Below, piece after piece: positions 1 through 11,000 of a DNA stretch of 64,000 bases. Source of the stretch: Perognathus longimembris pacificus (lineage: Eukaryota; Chordata; Mammalia; Rodentia; Heteromyidae); the NCBI RefSeq assembly GCF_023159225.1, contig NC_063172.1, positions 47,106,568 to 47,170,567 on the forward strand, written 5' to 3'. The translations under genes and the position numbers were made by a program. Position 1 is the stretch's first letter, and each line of letters opens with the position of its first letter. Below the pieces are notes generated by a model, which was given only the letters and a program-made list of their open reading frames with translations, did no database searches and had not been told where the DNA came from.

Positions 1-911
1 GAAAAGGGGGATGGGGGACGTGGAATTTAATCCCCACAGTGAGTATCTAGAATCCTGTGTAATTTGTCATAACCCAGTGCATTTTAGGTCTAACTTCTGC
101 ATATATAAAAAGTCCATTTTTTAAGCCAATTTTGAGATTGAAGCAGTCTTTGATTACAGACTGTGCTCAGGAAGGAGCCTGTCCTGAAGAAAAGCCAAAA
201 AGACCTCAGTCATTCTAGAATTTGAAGAGTGATTTTTAACACACTAGGAAGAAATGCGTCAATACAGAAGAATGTAAATCAAAAGGCTACATGTAAAAGG
301 AAGCACATAGTCACTTTTACGTAAATTGAAAGATCTACTTTTGCCAAAAGAAAATTCTTGTAATGATCTCTCCTGCACATCAGCCAAATGAAGGCAAGTT
401 CTCTTTTTATTTCATCTCTCTTTCAGGAATAATTTTCTTAGGCTGATGGACTTGTAGGATGGGAATGAAACCAGATAGACTGGAGTCATCTTTGCTATGA
501 AATCACAGCTGGTGCAGAGGATCAGATGGCTTTTGTTGTCTGGGTTTGTTTCCACTGTTATTTTGGCCTGTTTTTGTTGGTGATCTTGTTGTTTGGTTCC
601 CCACCCCTAATCTCTTGAGCAGATTTTAAAACTGCTGCACACAAGGGCTAAGATTGAGTCATTTCTAAATTTAAATAGCAGGAGACATCAATCAATTTTT
701 ATTCTGTTCTCAATGCCTGTAAGAAAGAAAATTTCAGTTTTGTTATTTTTTAAAAACAATTTTTCAAAATTTACAAATGTAATAGTTTGGCAGTGATTCT
801 ATGCAAGCAAAAGTAGTTTGGGGTTTGTACAAAAATTTTAGGGCTGTGTGTGCTGTTTCATATCTCTAATCCCTGATACTGGGGGAGGGGATTAAACCCT
901 AATTTATTTGA
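1..911. other. No gene recognised; unique AT-rich DNA
   Basis: I see no convincing coding region, RNA gene or known repeat here. Reading frames are short and unrelated to any family I recognise. It ends at an alternating AT tract. Confidence 0.6.
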
Positions 912-960
912 TAACTGATATATATGTATATATATACATATATATACACACACATACACC
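912..960. repeat. TA/TATG/CA simple repeat
   Basis: A run of alternating TA with TATG and CACA interruptions. It is low-complexity and likely length-polymorphic. Confidence 0.85.
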
Positions 961-1161
961 AGCCTTTTCTCCCTAATTAATTTAATTATTTTATTTATTC
1001 TTTTATTCCTAAAATAATTATTTTAATTTTTTCATGTTTTCATGTACTACCCATAAGTCTTTACTAACAACTTTGCAAACTCCACTCTGCATATCATTTC
1101 CTTTGGGGATTACTTGAAGATCATACGACTGCCATAAAATATCATTGTGAAAATAATTTGA

Positions 1162-1368
1162 GGGCTGGGAATAAGATCTAGTGGAAAGAGTGCTTGCCTC
1201 ATATACATGAAGGCCTAGATGTGATTCCCCAGCACCACATATATAGAAAAAGCCAGAACTGGCACTGTGGCTCAAGTGGCAGAATACTAGCCTTGAGCAA
1301 AAAGAAGCCAGGGACAGTGCTTAGGACCTGAGTTCAAGCTCCAAAACTGGCAAAAAAAAAAAAAAAAA
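1162..1368 (+). mobile_element. Dimeric ID-like SINE (IDL-Geo type)
   Basis: The left monomer is tRNA-Ala/ID-like, starting GGGCTGGGAATA and containing a degenerate B box followed by CCCCAGCACCACAT. The right monomer carries TGGCTCAAGTGG, a good Pol III A-box match, then AAGAAGCCAGGGACAGTGCT. An A17 tail spans 1352-1368. Several CpG sites have decayed compared with the copy at 59699, so this copy is older. The TSD is unclear; ATAATTT flanks both sides. Confidence 0.85.
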
Positions 1369-1404
1369 CAGAATATAATTTAAAAGGTAATTCAGAATCT
1401 ATTG

Positions 1405-3590
1405 TTCTCATGCCAATACCAAGCTGTCTTTATTACTATCATTTTGTAATAGACTTTGAAGTTTGGTGTTGATATTCCTTCAGCACTGTTCTTTCTGCTA
1501 AGGATTATTTTTTTTCTATTCTGGTCTTTTTTTGTTGTTTCATATGAATCTTTGGATTGCTTCCTCTCATTAAAGAATGGTGTTGGGATATTGATGAGTA
1601 TTGCATTGAAACTGTACATAGCTCTTGGTGGTATTGCCATTTTTACAATGTTAATCCTCCCAATCAAACAGTATGGATATTTTTCCAATTACTTAGTTCT
1701 GAGGACCAATGGAATAGAACTGAAGACCCATAAATGAACCCACTGACTTACATCCACCTAATCTTTGATAAGAGAGCCGAAAGATAGGATGGAAGAAAGA
1801 CAGCTTCTTCAAAAAATGGTGTTGGTAAAATTGGTTAAACAGGGCTGGGGATATAGCCTAGTGGCAAGAGTGCCTGCCTCGGATACACGAGGCCCTAGGT
1901 TCGATTCCCCAGCACCACATATACAGAAAATGGCCAGAAGCGGCGCTGTGGCTCAACTGGCAGAGTGCTAGCCTTGAGCAGGAAGAAGCCAGGGACAGTT
2001 CTCAGGCCCTGAATCCAAGGTCAAAAAAAAAAAAAAAATTGGTTAAACACCTGAAAAAAACTAAAGGTAGATATTTATATATCATTCTGCACCAGAATTA
2101 ATTACAAATGGATCAAGGACATCGAGGTAAAGGCAGATCCCCTGAAAACATTACAGGAAGGAATAGGAGAAACACTAGGGCTCCTTGGAACAGGTCTAAC
2201 TTTCTTAATAAAGACTCAGAAACACAAGGTATCAAAGAGAGGTTGGATTAATGGGATTGCATGAAACTGCAGAGCTTCTGCAGGGCAAAGGACATAGCTT
2301 GCAAGATAAATAGAAAGCCCACAGATTGGGAGAAGATCTTCCCTGGCCATACAACAGACAAGGGCCTCATGTCTAAAATATGCTAAGAACTCAATAATTT
2401 AAGTTCCTCCCCCAAAATTCTGAAAGACACAACTTCCCCACTAATAAGTGGGCTAAAGATTTAAAGAGAGATTTCTCTGAAGAGGAAATGAGAATTGCCA
2501 AGAGGCACATGAAGAAGTGCTCAACATCCCTGGCCATAAAAAAAAATGCAAATCAAAACAACATTGACATTTCACCTCACCCCAGTAAGAATGGCAATTA
2601 TCAAGAAAACTAATAAGAGCAGATTCTGGCTGGGATGTGGCCAAAAGCAAATACTACTACACTGTTGGTGGGAGTGTAAACTTGTTCTCTGGAAATCAGT
2701 GTGGAGGTTCCTCAAAAGGCTAAAAGTAGAACTCCTCTATGACCCAGAAACCCCACTCCTAGATATTTACTCAAAGGATCACAAAGAAGACCATACTAAA
2801 GCTACCAGCACAATCATGTTCTTAGCAGCATTATTTACCATAGCTAAAATATGGAACCAATTACCGAGATGCCCCTCAGTAGATGAATGTATCAAGAAAT
2901 TGAGGTACGTATACAAAAGGAATTCTATGCTTCTATCAGAAAGAATTACATTGCCCCATTTGTAAGAAAATGGAAAGACTTGGAAAAAAAAATCATACTA
3001 AGTGACGTGAGACAGACCCAAAGAAATATAAACTCTATGGTTTTCCTCATTGATAATAATTAGTTTATGTCTAGGATAGTCCTAGAAGATGACCACAATA
3101 GCTAAGTAAGCTATGTGCATGTGATCACATAAGATGGCACTAAGGGAAAATGATCTCCAAATATGGAAACAAGTGGTTTATCATTGATGTTGTGATTTTT
3201 AACATGCTATGTGAAATCATTGCCCCGTGATTTAGCCCCTCTTTTCACTGTATTTGATTCTGTATCATTTGCCCTGTGATTTAGCCCCTCTTTTCACTAC
3301 ATTTGATTCTGTTACACTGAGTAATTTATATTCATTTATCTTAATTAGGGAAGGGAAAGGGAACATTAAAATGGTAAGTCAAAGGTAAAAGGTGAACCAA
3401 TGCAACAGCAATAGTTACAAGACAATATGTTGTAAACTAACTGTACAACTGTGGGGGGATGAGGGATGAGGGAAGAAGGGAGAAAAATGAGAGAGGGGGT
3501 AACAAGTTGGATAAGAAATGTACTCACTACCTAACATATGTAACTGTAACCCCTCTGTACATCACCTTGACAATACCATTTTTTTAGAAA
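1405..3590 (+). mobile_element. L1 fragment with 5' inversion (twin priming), interrupted by a SINE
   Basis: From 1405 to about 1701 the sequence is antisense L1 ORF2, matching residues ~800-896 of the intact L1-A ORF2, with IGRINI and TAWYWH recognisable. From about 1702 the same L1 continues in sense orientation from EDQWNR through the ORF2 C-terminus to a G-rich 3' UTR and an AATACC end near 3580. The two inner ends are adjacent in L1 coordinates, and a CTGA microhomology sits at the join. An imperfect 11-bp TSD (AGAATCTATTG at 1394-1404, AGAATCTGTTG at 3591-3601) brackets the whole, so it is one insertion. Many stops and frameshifts make it non-functional. A dimeric SINE splits it at 1842-2034. 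Confidence 0.9.
1842..2034 (+). mobile_element. Dimeric ID-like SINE inside the inverted L1
   Basis: A near-complete dimer starting GGGCTGGGGATATAGCC with an intact B box GGTTCGATTCC and a second-monomer A box. It is flanked by the TSD AAAATTGGTTAAACA (1827-1841 and 2035-2049; the A-run edge is ambiguous). Removing it rejoins the L1 sequence, so it is younger than the host L1. Confidence 0.92.
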
Positions 3591-3601
3591 AGAATCTGTT
3601 G

Positions 3602-4612
3602 GTCTTTTCTCAATTCTCATGTAGCTTGACATCTCCATTAAATGTTGCTATTCTTGCTGTGTTTGAACTCTCTCCTTTGACATCTAGAACAGTGTTCACG
3701 GTTTCTGATTAGCAGTCTATGTTTTAGACTCTTCCATAGGAAACCCATTGACTTTCTGATGATTGTCTCACATCCAATCCTCCACCACTTTTTCTGTGCC
3801 TGTGCTTAGTCCATGAAAGACATCCTCCACAGCTGTGATGTCAGCAACCACTCCTACAGTGATTGCTGTCAAGCCCTATCTGTAGTCCTCATCTCTACAT
3901 CCCCTTGTCAAACCTTTAAACAAGCCTTCTATCACACTTGACAGAACTTGCCTAATGAATGAAAACAAAAAATGGCATACGATTTCCAAATATTTCTAAA
4001 ATAATAAATGAAACTAACAAACTTACCACCATTGGCTCATTCCTCTCCTTTTTTGCCTTCACTTTCTTCCTTTTGCCAACACAATTTAGGATCCCATGTT
4101 TAGGCATATGACTCCTATTCCTCGGATATGGGCTGTATTCATCCCTTGTATACTGCTGGTGTTGCTCATCTCTTGGGCCTACAGAAAGAGGATTGTGTCT
4201 GTCTTGGAAATGTACGTGGGATCATTAATTTAGAGTAATAGGTAGAGGACCACATAGCTTGCCACTAATCCTATGGATTCCTTGTGCCATTGGAAAGCAG
4301 AGACAGACCAGTACTAGGACATGGGACCTGGAGAAGGGATCCTTTGCTAGAGGAAGAACAGAACTGCAATTCCAACAGAGTTGTCATAATATCTAAAAAA
4401 TATTAGATGATATTATCCATTTTTTTTCAGCCTCAAATTAAGTTCTCACTGTTTGTTCTCCCTAAGACTCAATCTCCTTATGTGGAATCAGTTTAATTAA
4501 TTTTCCTAATAGATAGGAGAAAATCCCAGTTAATTTTTATAGGTGATTGAATGATTGAAAGGAGGTTGATAAATGTAATATAAGTAAAAGTCAATGAAAA
4601 CCAACAGTTATT
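3602..4612. other. No gene recognised; unique DNA
   Basis: No family recognised. Short open frames only, no splice-bounded conserved exon visible. Confidence 0.5.
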
Positions 4613-4873
4613 TGCTGGATGCCAGTGGCTCATGCCTACAATATTAGGCTACAATATTATTAGCTACTCAAAAGGCTGAGAACTGAGGATCACATTTGGA
4701 AGCTGAGCAGGGAGGAAAGTCCACGAGACTGTTATCTCTAATCACAGAAAAAGCTGAATGTAGACCTGTGGCTCAAGAGGTAGAACACTTAACTTCAGCA
4801 AATGTGCTCATGGATAGCTCCTGGGCCCTGAGTTCAAACCCTAAGACCAGAGAAACAAGCAAAAACCCACCAG
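4613..4873 (+). mobile_element. Composite SINE, 7SL/B1-like left half and ID-like right half
   Basis: The left half is Alu/B1-like (GTGGCTCATGCCTACAATATT then AGGCTGAGAACTGAGGATCA). It is followed by AGGAAAGTCCACGAGACT, then an ID-like right half (GTGGCTCAAGAGGTAGAACA and CCTGAGTTCAAACCC). A short internal duplication of ACAATATTA is visible in the left half. The copy is quite diverged. Confidence 0.75.
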
Positions 4874-5545
4874 CCAAACAAAGGAAAATAGTTTCTTAAT
4901 TAAACATGCACATTATGTTATCTTTAAAAAACTCATGTTTAATGTTGAAGTAACACATAATGCCATTTAGTTACAAATAAAACTGCATAATTAATTGCCA
5001 TTTAAAATTATTTAACTTCTTTGGAGATACCAAGTCATGCAATTAGCAAATAAAATCAAATTAGATTTTATCATACCATAAAATGCTAGCTATTTTTAAA
5101 AAATCTTCAAATTATCTGATTTACTTGGACATAAAAGCAACAAAAAAATTCACCTGTTCAACTACAAAGCTATTACAACAAACATGAAATTTCATTAACT
5201 TAGTCATGTTATTAATACAATAGGATTCTTATGTACTTATGATAATCACCATAAGTCCCTTGAGGACTAGAAAGACCACTTCCTTCTCTGATGAAATGCA
5301 ATTCTGATTAGATAAAATGTAGTGTAAAATGAAATCCATAGCAAATAACATAAAGCATAACATATTCAGGAAGAAACTAATTTTTTCCAATGGAGAAAAC
5401 AATAAAATGCTACATTTATTGAGCCATCTATCTACTCTTCTATCCAAATGTCCATCTAGCCATCTACCTACTCATCTATCTATCTATCTACCTATCCTCT
5501 GTCTCATGTCAACCTAGATATCCATTGATATTTCATAATTTACAT
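4874..5545. other. No gene recognised; AT-rich DNA with a small ATCT/CATC repeat
   Basis: Unique AT-rich DNA. A tetranucleotide-rich stretch of CATC/ATCT units lies at about 5425-5500. No gene is supported. Confidence 0.55.
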
Positions 5546-5811
5546 AAAAATGGAGTTGCATCAAACTTAATAGTTTCTGCAGGGCAAAGGACATAGCTAA
5601 CAAGCTAACTAGAAAGCTTACAGAATGGGAGGGTTTTACTAGCTGTATCAATGAGGGCTTAATATACAAAATATGCTTAGAGCTCAAAAAATTAAACCCT
5701 AAAAAAACAAGTACTCAAAAAACAGCAATCAAATTAATTAATGGGATAATGACATAAAGAGAAACTTCTCAGGAAAAGAAGTAAAAATGGCCATTAAAAA
5801 CATGAGAAACA

Positions 5812-6014
5812 GGACTGGGAATATGGCCTAGTAGCAAGAGTGCTTGCCTCATAATCATGAAGCCCTGGTTTCAATTCCTCAGTACCACATATATAGAAAA
5901 TGGCCAGAAGTGGTGCTGTGGCTCATGTGGCAGAGTACTGCCTTGAGCAAAAATAAGCCAGGGACAGTGCTCAAGCCCAGAGTGCAAGGCCCAGGACTGG
6001 CCAAAAAAAAAAAA

Positions 6015-6086
<72 letters not shown>

Positions 6087-6103
6087 AAAGAAAAGAAAAG
6101 AAA
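5812..6103 (+). mobile_element. Dimeric ID-like SINE with an expanded GAAA tail
   Basis: A full dimer starting GGACTGGGAATATGGCC with both monomers visible. The A-tail at 6002 onward has become about 22 copies of GAAA (6014-6103). Flanks ACATGAGAAACA and ACAAGAAACA look like a decayed TSD. It interrupts L1 ORF2 sequence that reads on across the site. Confidence 0.88.
6013..6103 (+). repeat. GAAA tetranucleotide microsatellite
   Basis: A pure GAAA run with GAAAA variants at the 3' end, grown from a SINE tail. It is responsible for lysine/glutamate-rich and serine/phenylalanine-rich artefactual reading frames on both strands. Confidence 0.95.
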
Positions 6104-6895
6104 CACAAGAAACATTTAGCATCTCTGGTCATAAATGTAATGCAAATCAAAAGAGAGATTCTACCTCACCACAGTTCAAATGCCCATTATCAAGAAAACT
6201 AACAATAATAAATGGTGGGGAGGACTTGGACAAAAGAAAAATTGATTAAGCTTTTGATGAGAATGTAAGCTTGTTTGACCACTCTGGAAAGAATTATGGA
6301 AGGTCCTCCAAAAACTAAACAGAGATCTACCCTATGACCCAGAAATTCAATTCCTGGGCATTTATCAAATAGAGCAAAAAAGCTACCAGCACAATCATGT
6401 TCCTTGCAGCACTCTTTACCATAGCCAAGATAGGGAATCCACCCAGATGACCCCAACAGGCCAAATTGATCAACAAAACATGGTATAAAAACACAATGGA
6501 ATTGTACTCATCCATAAGAAAGAAGGATATTGTACTCTTCATAAGGAAATGGAAAGAATTGGAACAAAATAATATTAAATGAAGTGTTCCAGATCCAGAA
6601 AAACAAAGGTTATGTGATTTCCCTCATTTATGGTAGCTAAAAAGTGCCTATTAATCGCTAACTAAACACACTGTGGGGCATGAAAGCGGTTATAAATGAG
6701 TTAACTGAAGTAAAGTAGACTCTATGGAGAGCTCATAATTCTTTATAAAGACTAAGTCAATGCTCAACAAACTGAGAGAGTACATGTAAGAGGGGAGACG
6801 GGGCCAAGGAGAGAGGGGTGGACAATGAAGGGGTGGAGAGGGAAGAATATAGTCAAAAATTCATTATATATACCACAAAATTAAGAAAAATAAAG

Positions 6896-7160
6896 GAAGC
6901 GATGGGTTGAAGGGAGGGAGATGAAAATGTTGAAGAGATGACACAGATCAAGATGCATTGTGTATGTAAACTGCTTTATTAAATGGAAATAAAAATTCAA
7001 TATATATCCTAAAAAAATTTAAAAAGTGAGGGAAGGAGTGAGTTGGGAGAAGTGTATAAGAATGTTGAAATGGGTGACACTGATCAAGACACACTGTATT
7101 TAGAAACTGCTTGGTTGTATGGCAACTCCTTTGTACAACTACTTAAAGAAAAAATTTTAA
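6896..7160 (+). repeat. Two tandem copies of a ~125-bp L1-3'-end-like module
   Basis: Copy 1 (about 6897-7016) and copy 2 (about 7022-7160) share a GA-rich start, GATCAAGA(T/C)(G/A)CA(T/C)TGT, an AAACTGCTT block and a TTTAA end. Copy 2 ends TTGTACAACTACTTAAAGAA. A third related copy is at about 47165-47400. They directly follow an old L1 3' UTR, so they may be its terminus, duplicated. Confidence 0.55.
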
Positions 7161-7425
7161 AGCCAAAACAGTTATTTTATAGATTTGAGGTATACATAGT
7201 ATATAATTTGTATAAATCAAATCCCACCAGCCTTAGTCATCATTTTGAAGAGTTTGGTAAACAAGCAAAGTAACAGAAACACCCCTAAAATGAAAATTTG
7301 GAACTTCATTGTTTATAAAAGATTCTTTATGTCATATTTCAGTTAAAATCTCTACAAATGTATTGCCTTTTTGTCCATCTTCTTACCAGCATTGTATAAT
7401 TCTATATTACTATATTTATCAGTAG
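7161..7425. other. No gene recognised; left flank of L1-A
   Basis: Unique AT-rich DNA. The 14-bp TSD of the next element begins at 7426. Confidence 0.5.
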
Positions 7426-7439
7426 CCCTTTTTCTTTTA
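7426..7439 (+). repeat. Left TSD of L1-A
   Basis: CCCTTTTTCTTTTA is repeated exactly at 15001-15014 at the other end of the element. A perfect 14-bp duplication implies a recent L1-type (TPRT) insertion. Confidence 0.9.
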
Positions 7440-7457
7440 TTTTATTTTTTTTTTTAT

Positions 7458-7489
<32 letters not shown>

Positions 7490-7497
7490 TTATTTTT

Positions 7498-8005
7498 TTC
7501 TCAAATTTTTATTATCAAACTGACGTACAGAGAGGTTACAGTATCATACGTTGGGCATTGGATACATTTCTTGTACTGTTTGTTGCCTTGTCCCTCATGC
7601 CCCCCTCCCTCCCCCCTTTCCCTCCCCCCTCCCAGTTGTTCAGTTCACTTACACCAAATAGTTTTGCAAGTATTGCTTTTGTAGTTATTTCTCTTTTTTT
7701 ACCCTGTGTCTCTCGAATTTGGTATTCCCTTTGAATTTCCTACTTCCCATACCAGTAAACACGGTTTCCAATATACTCAGATAAGATTACAGAGATAGTG
7801 TAGGTGCAAACATAGGAAGGTGATACAAAACATCATCAATAATAGAAACTACACATACACATAAGACGTTTAAAGTAATTATAACTGTGATATATCACTT
7901 GTTTCCATATCATGGAGTTCATTTCATTTAGCAACATCTTATGTGTTTCTAAGGGTATAGCTATTGGGCCTTGTGATGCTCTGCTATGGCTTGCCTAAAC
8001 CTGTA
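7498..8005 (-). other. L1-A 3' UTR
   Basis: About 510 bp from the ORF2 stop to the tail. On the L1 sense strand the complement of 7600-7636 is a guanine-rich tract with several runs of three or more G, the polypurine/G-quadruplex-prone element typical of mammalian L1 3' UTRs. An AATAAA lies just before the tail. No SINE interrupts it. Confidence 0.85.
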
Positions 8006-11000
8006 CTAATTATTCCCAATAAGGGAGGCCATAGAGTCCATGTTTCTTTGGATCTGGCTCACTTCACTTAGTATAACTATTTCCAAGTCCTTCCATTTCC
8101 TTACAAATGGAACAATGTCATTCTTTCTGATAGAGGCATAAAATTCCATTGTGTAAATGTACCACATTTTCCTGATCCATTCATCTACGGAGGGGCATCT
8201 GGGTTGGTTCCAGCTTCTCGCTATGACAAATTGTGCTGCGATGAACATTGTTGTGCTGGTGGCATTACTGTGATTTTGTTTGTGGGCTTTTGGATAGATA
8301 CCCAACAGTGGGGCTGCTGGGTCATAGGGGAGTTCTATATTGAGCCTTCTGAGGAATCTCCATACTGCTTGCCAGAGTGGCTGAACCAGTTTACATTCCC
8401 ACCAACAATGAAGTAGGGTTCCCTTTTGGCCACATCCCCTCCAACAATTGTTATTGTTAGTTTTCTTGATATATGACATTCTTACTGGGGTGAGATGGAA
8501 TCTCAATGTTGTTTTGATTTGCATTTCCTTTATGGCCAGTGATGTAGAGCATTTTTTCATATGTCTATTGGCCATTCTCATTTCCTCATCAGAGAAGTTT
8601 CTTTGTAAGTCTTTAGCCCACTTGATGAGGGGGCTATTGGTTCTTTGCAGTTTTGTTTTGGAAGAAGGTAATTTTTTTAGTTCTGCATATATTTTAGAGA
8701 TGAGGCCTTTGTCTGTTGAATGTCCGGTAAAGATTTTCTCCCAGTCTGTGGGCTTTCTGTTTATCTTGAGAGCTATGTCCTTTGCCGTGCAGAAGCTCTG
8801 GAGTTTGATGCAATCCCATTTGTCCAACCTTTCTTTGATTTGTAGCCTTTCAGGGTCTTTGTTAAGGAAGTTCTGTCCTGTGCCAAGGAGCCCAAGTGTT
8901 TCTCCTACTCCTTCCTTTAGTGTCTTCAGGGTGCCTGTTTTGATTTCAAGGTCTTTAATCCATTTGGAATTGATTTTGGTGCAGGGTGATATATAAGGAT
9001 CTAGTTTTAGTTTGTTGCATGTGTTGAGCCAGTTTTGCCAGCACCACTTGTTAAAGAGGCTATCTTTTTTCCATACTATTGTTTTAGCTCCTTTATCAAA
9101 GATTAAGTAGGCATAGTTCTGTGGGTTTAATTCTGGGTCTTCAATTCTGTTCCATTGGTCTTCAGGCCTGTTCCGGTGCCAATACCAAGCTGTTTTTATT
9201 ACTATAGCTTTATAATACAGCTTGAAGTTGGGTATTGTAATTCCTCCAGCACTGTTCTTTCTGCTTAGGAGTGTTTTTGCTATTCTAGGTCTTTTATTGT
9301 TCCATATGAATTTCTGGATTGCTTCCTCTATTTCATTAAAGAATGGTGTTGGGATATTAATGGGTATTGCATTGAATTTGTAGATAGCCTTTGGCAATAT
9401 TGCCATTTTGATTATATTAATCCTCCCAATCCAGGAGCATGGGAGGTTTTTCCATTTTCTTAGTTCTGACTTAATTTCATTTTTCAAGCTTTTAAAGTTC
9501 TCTTCAAAGAGGTCTTTCACTTCTTTGGTTAAGGTTATTCCTAGGTATTTTATGTTTTTGGGGGCTATTGCAAAAGGAGTTGCTTTCCGGATTTCAGCCT
9601 CGGTCTTCGGGTTGTTAGCATAGAGAAAGGCCATTGATTTTTGAAGGTTTATTTTATATCCTGCAACTTTGCCAAAGTTTTGTATCAGCTCTAGTAGCTT
9701 GGGGGTAGAGTCTATGGGATTCTTTAGGTATAGGATCATGTCATCTGCGAAGAGAGAAAGTTTAACTTCATCTTTTCCTATTTGGATCCCCTTTATATTC
9801 TCTTCTTGCCTAATTGCTCTGGCTAGGAATTCTAGTACTATGTTGAAGAGCAGGGGAGAGAGTGGACATCCCTGCCTTGTTCCTGATTTTAAAGGGAATG
9901 GCTTTAGTTTTTCACCATTTAGAGTTATGCTTGCTGTTGGTTTGTCATAAACTGCCTTGATTATATTCAGGAATGTTCCCTGGAATCCCAGTTTTTCCAG
10001 GGCTTTTAGCATAAATGGGTGCTGGATTTTATCGAACGCTTTTTCCGCATCCAGCGATAAAACCATGTGGTTCTTTACCTTGCTCCGGTTGATGTGGTGG
10101 ATTACATTAATTGACTTGCGTATATTAAACCAGCTTTGCATCCCTGGGATGAATCCAGTTTGATCGTGGTGTATGATTTTTTTGATGACCTGTTGAAGTC
10201 GATTGGCCAGAATTTTGTTGAGAATTTTTGCATCTATGTTCATCAGGGAGATTGGTCTGTAGTCCTCTTTCCGTGATGAGTCTCTGCCTGGTTTTGGGAT
10301 GAGGGTTATACTGGCTTCATAAAATGAGTCTGGCAGTGAACGTTCTCTTTCAATTTCATTGAAGAGGTTGAGAAATATTGGAGTGAGTTCTGTTTTGAAG
10401 GCCTTGTAGAATTCTGCGGTGAATCCATCTGGACCTGGGCTTTTCTTGGATGGGAGATCATTTATTGCTGTTTCTATTTCAATACTGGATATGGGTCTGT
10501 TTAGAAGGTTTAAGTCTTCATAGTTGAGTTTGGGGGTATCAATGTTTTCTAGGAAATCATCCATTTCTTCCAAGTTCTCGAATTTGTTGGCATAAAGGTT
10601 TGCAAAATAGTCCCTTATTATTTTCTGAATTTCGGTTATTTCTGTGGTGATGCTACCTGTTTCATCTCTTATCTTGTTTATTTGAGTGTGCTGCCTTCGT
10701 TCTTTGGTCAGGTTTGCCAGGGGTCTGTCTATCTTGTTGATTTTTTCAAAGAACCAACTCTTTGTTTTGTTGATTCTTTCGATGGTTTTTTTCGTCTCTA
10801 ACTGATTTAATTCTGATTTGATTTTAATTATTTGCTTCCGTCTATTGACTTGGGGTTTGGCTTGCTGTTCTCTCTCCAGAAAATTAAGGTGCTTCCTTAA
10901 ATTACTGAGTTGCTGTTTCTCCAGTTTGTTGATGTATGTACTCAGAGATATAAATTTTCCTCTGAGTACTGCCTTTGCTGTGTCCCAAAGGAGCTGGTAC

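Larger units (their letters stand above)
5546..6895 (+). mobile_element. Old L1, ORF2 C-terminal part plus 3' UTR, split by a SINE
   Basis: The start reads as ORF2 around SFCRAKDIA. It is interrupted by a SINE and resumes after 6103 as the conserved segment upstream of the zinc-knuckle-like motif. It continues through the C-terminal YDPEIQFLGIY-like and EWKE-like stretches to about 6600, then a 3' UTR with G-rich blocks near 6798-6850 and an AATAAA at the end. Frameshifts and stops are frequent, and divergence from L1-A is high, so this is an older L1 lineage. Confidence 0.8.

Noticed and set aside
2546..2965. 139-codon open frame that could be taken for a gene
   Set aside because: It is the C-terminal part of a broken L1 ORF2, with the recognisable HCWWEC stretch.
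5844..6122. Lys/Glu-rich and Ser/Phe-rich open frames
   Set aside because: They are translations of a GAAA microsatellite and SINE sequence.
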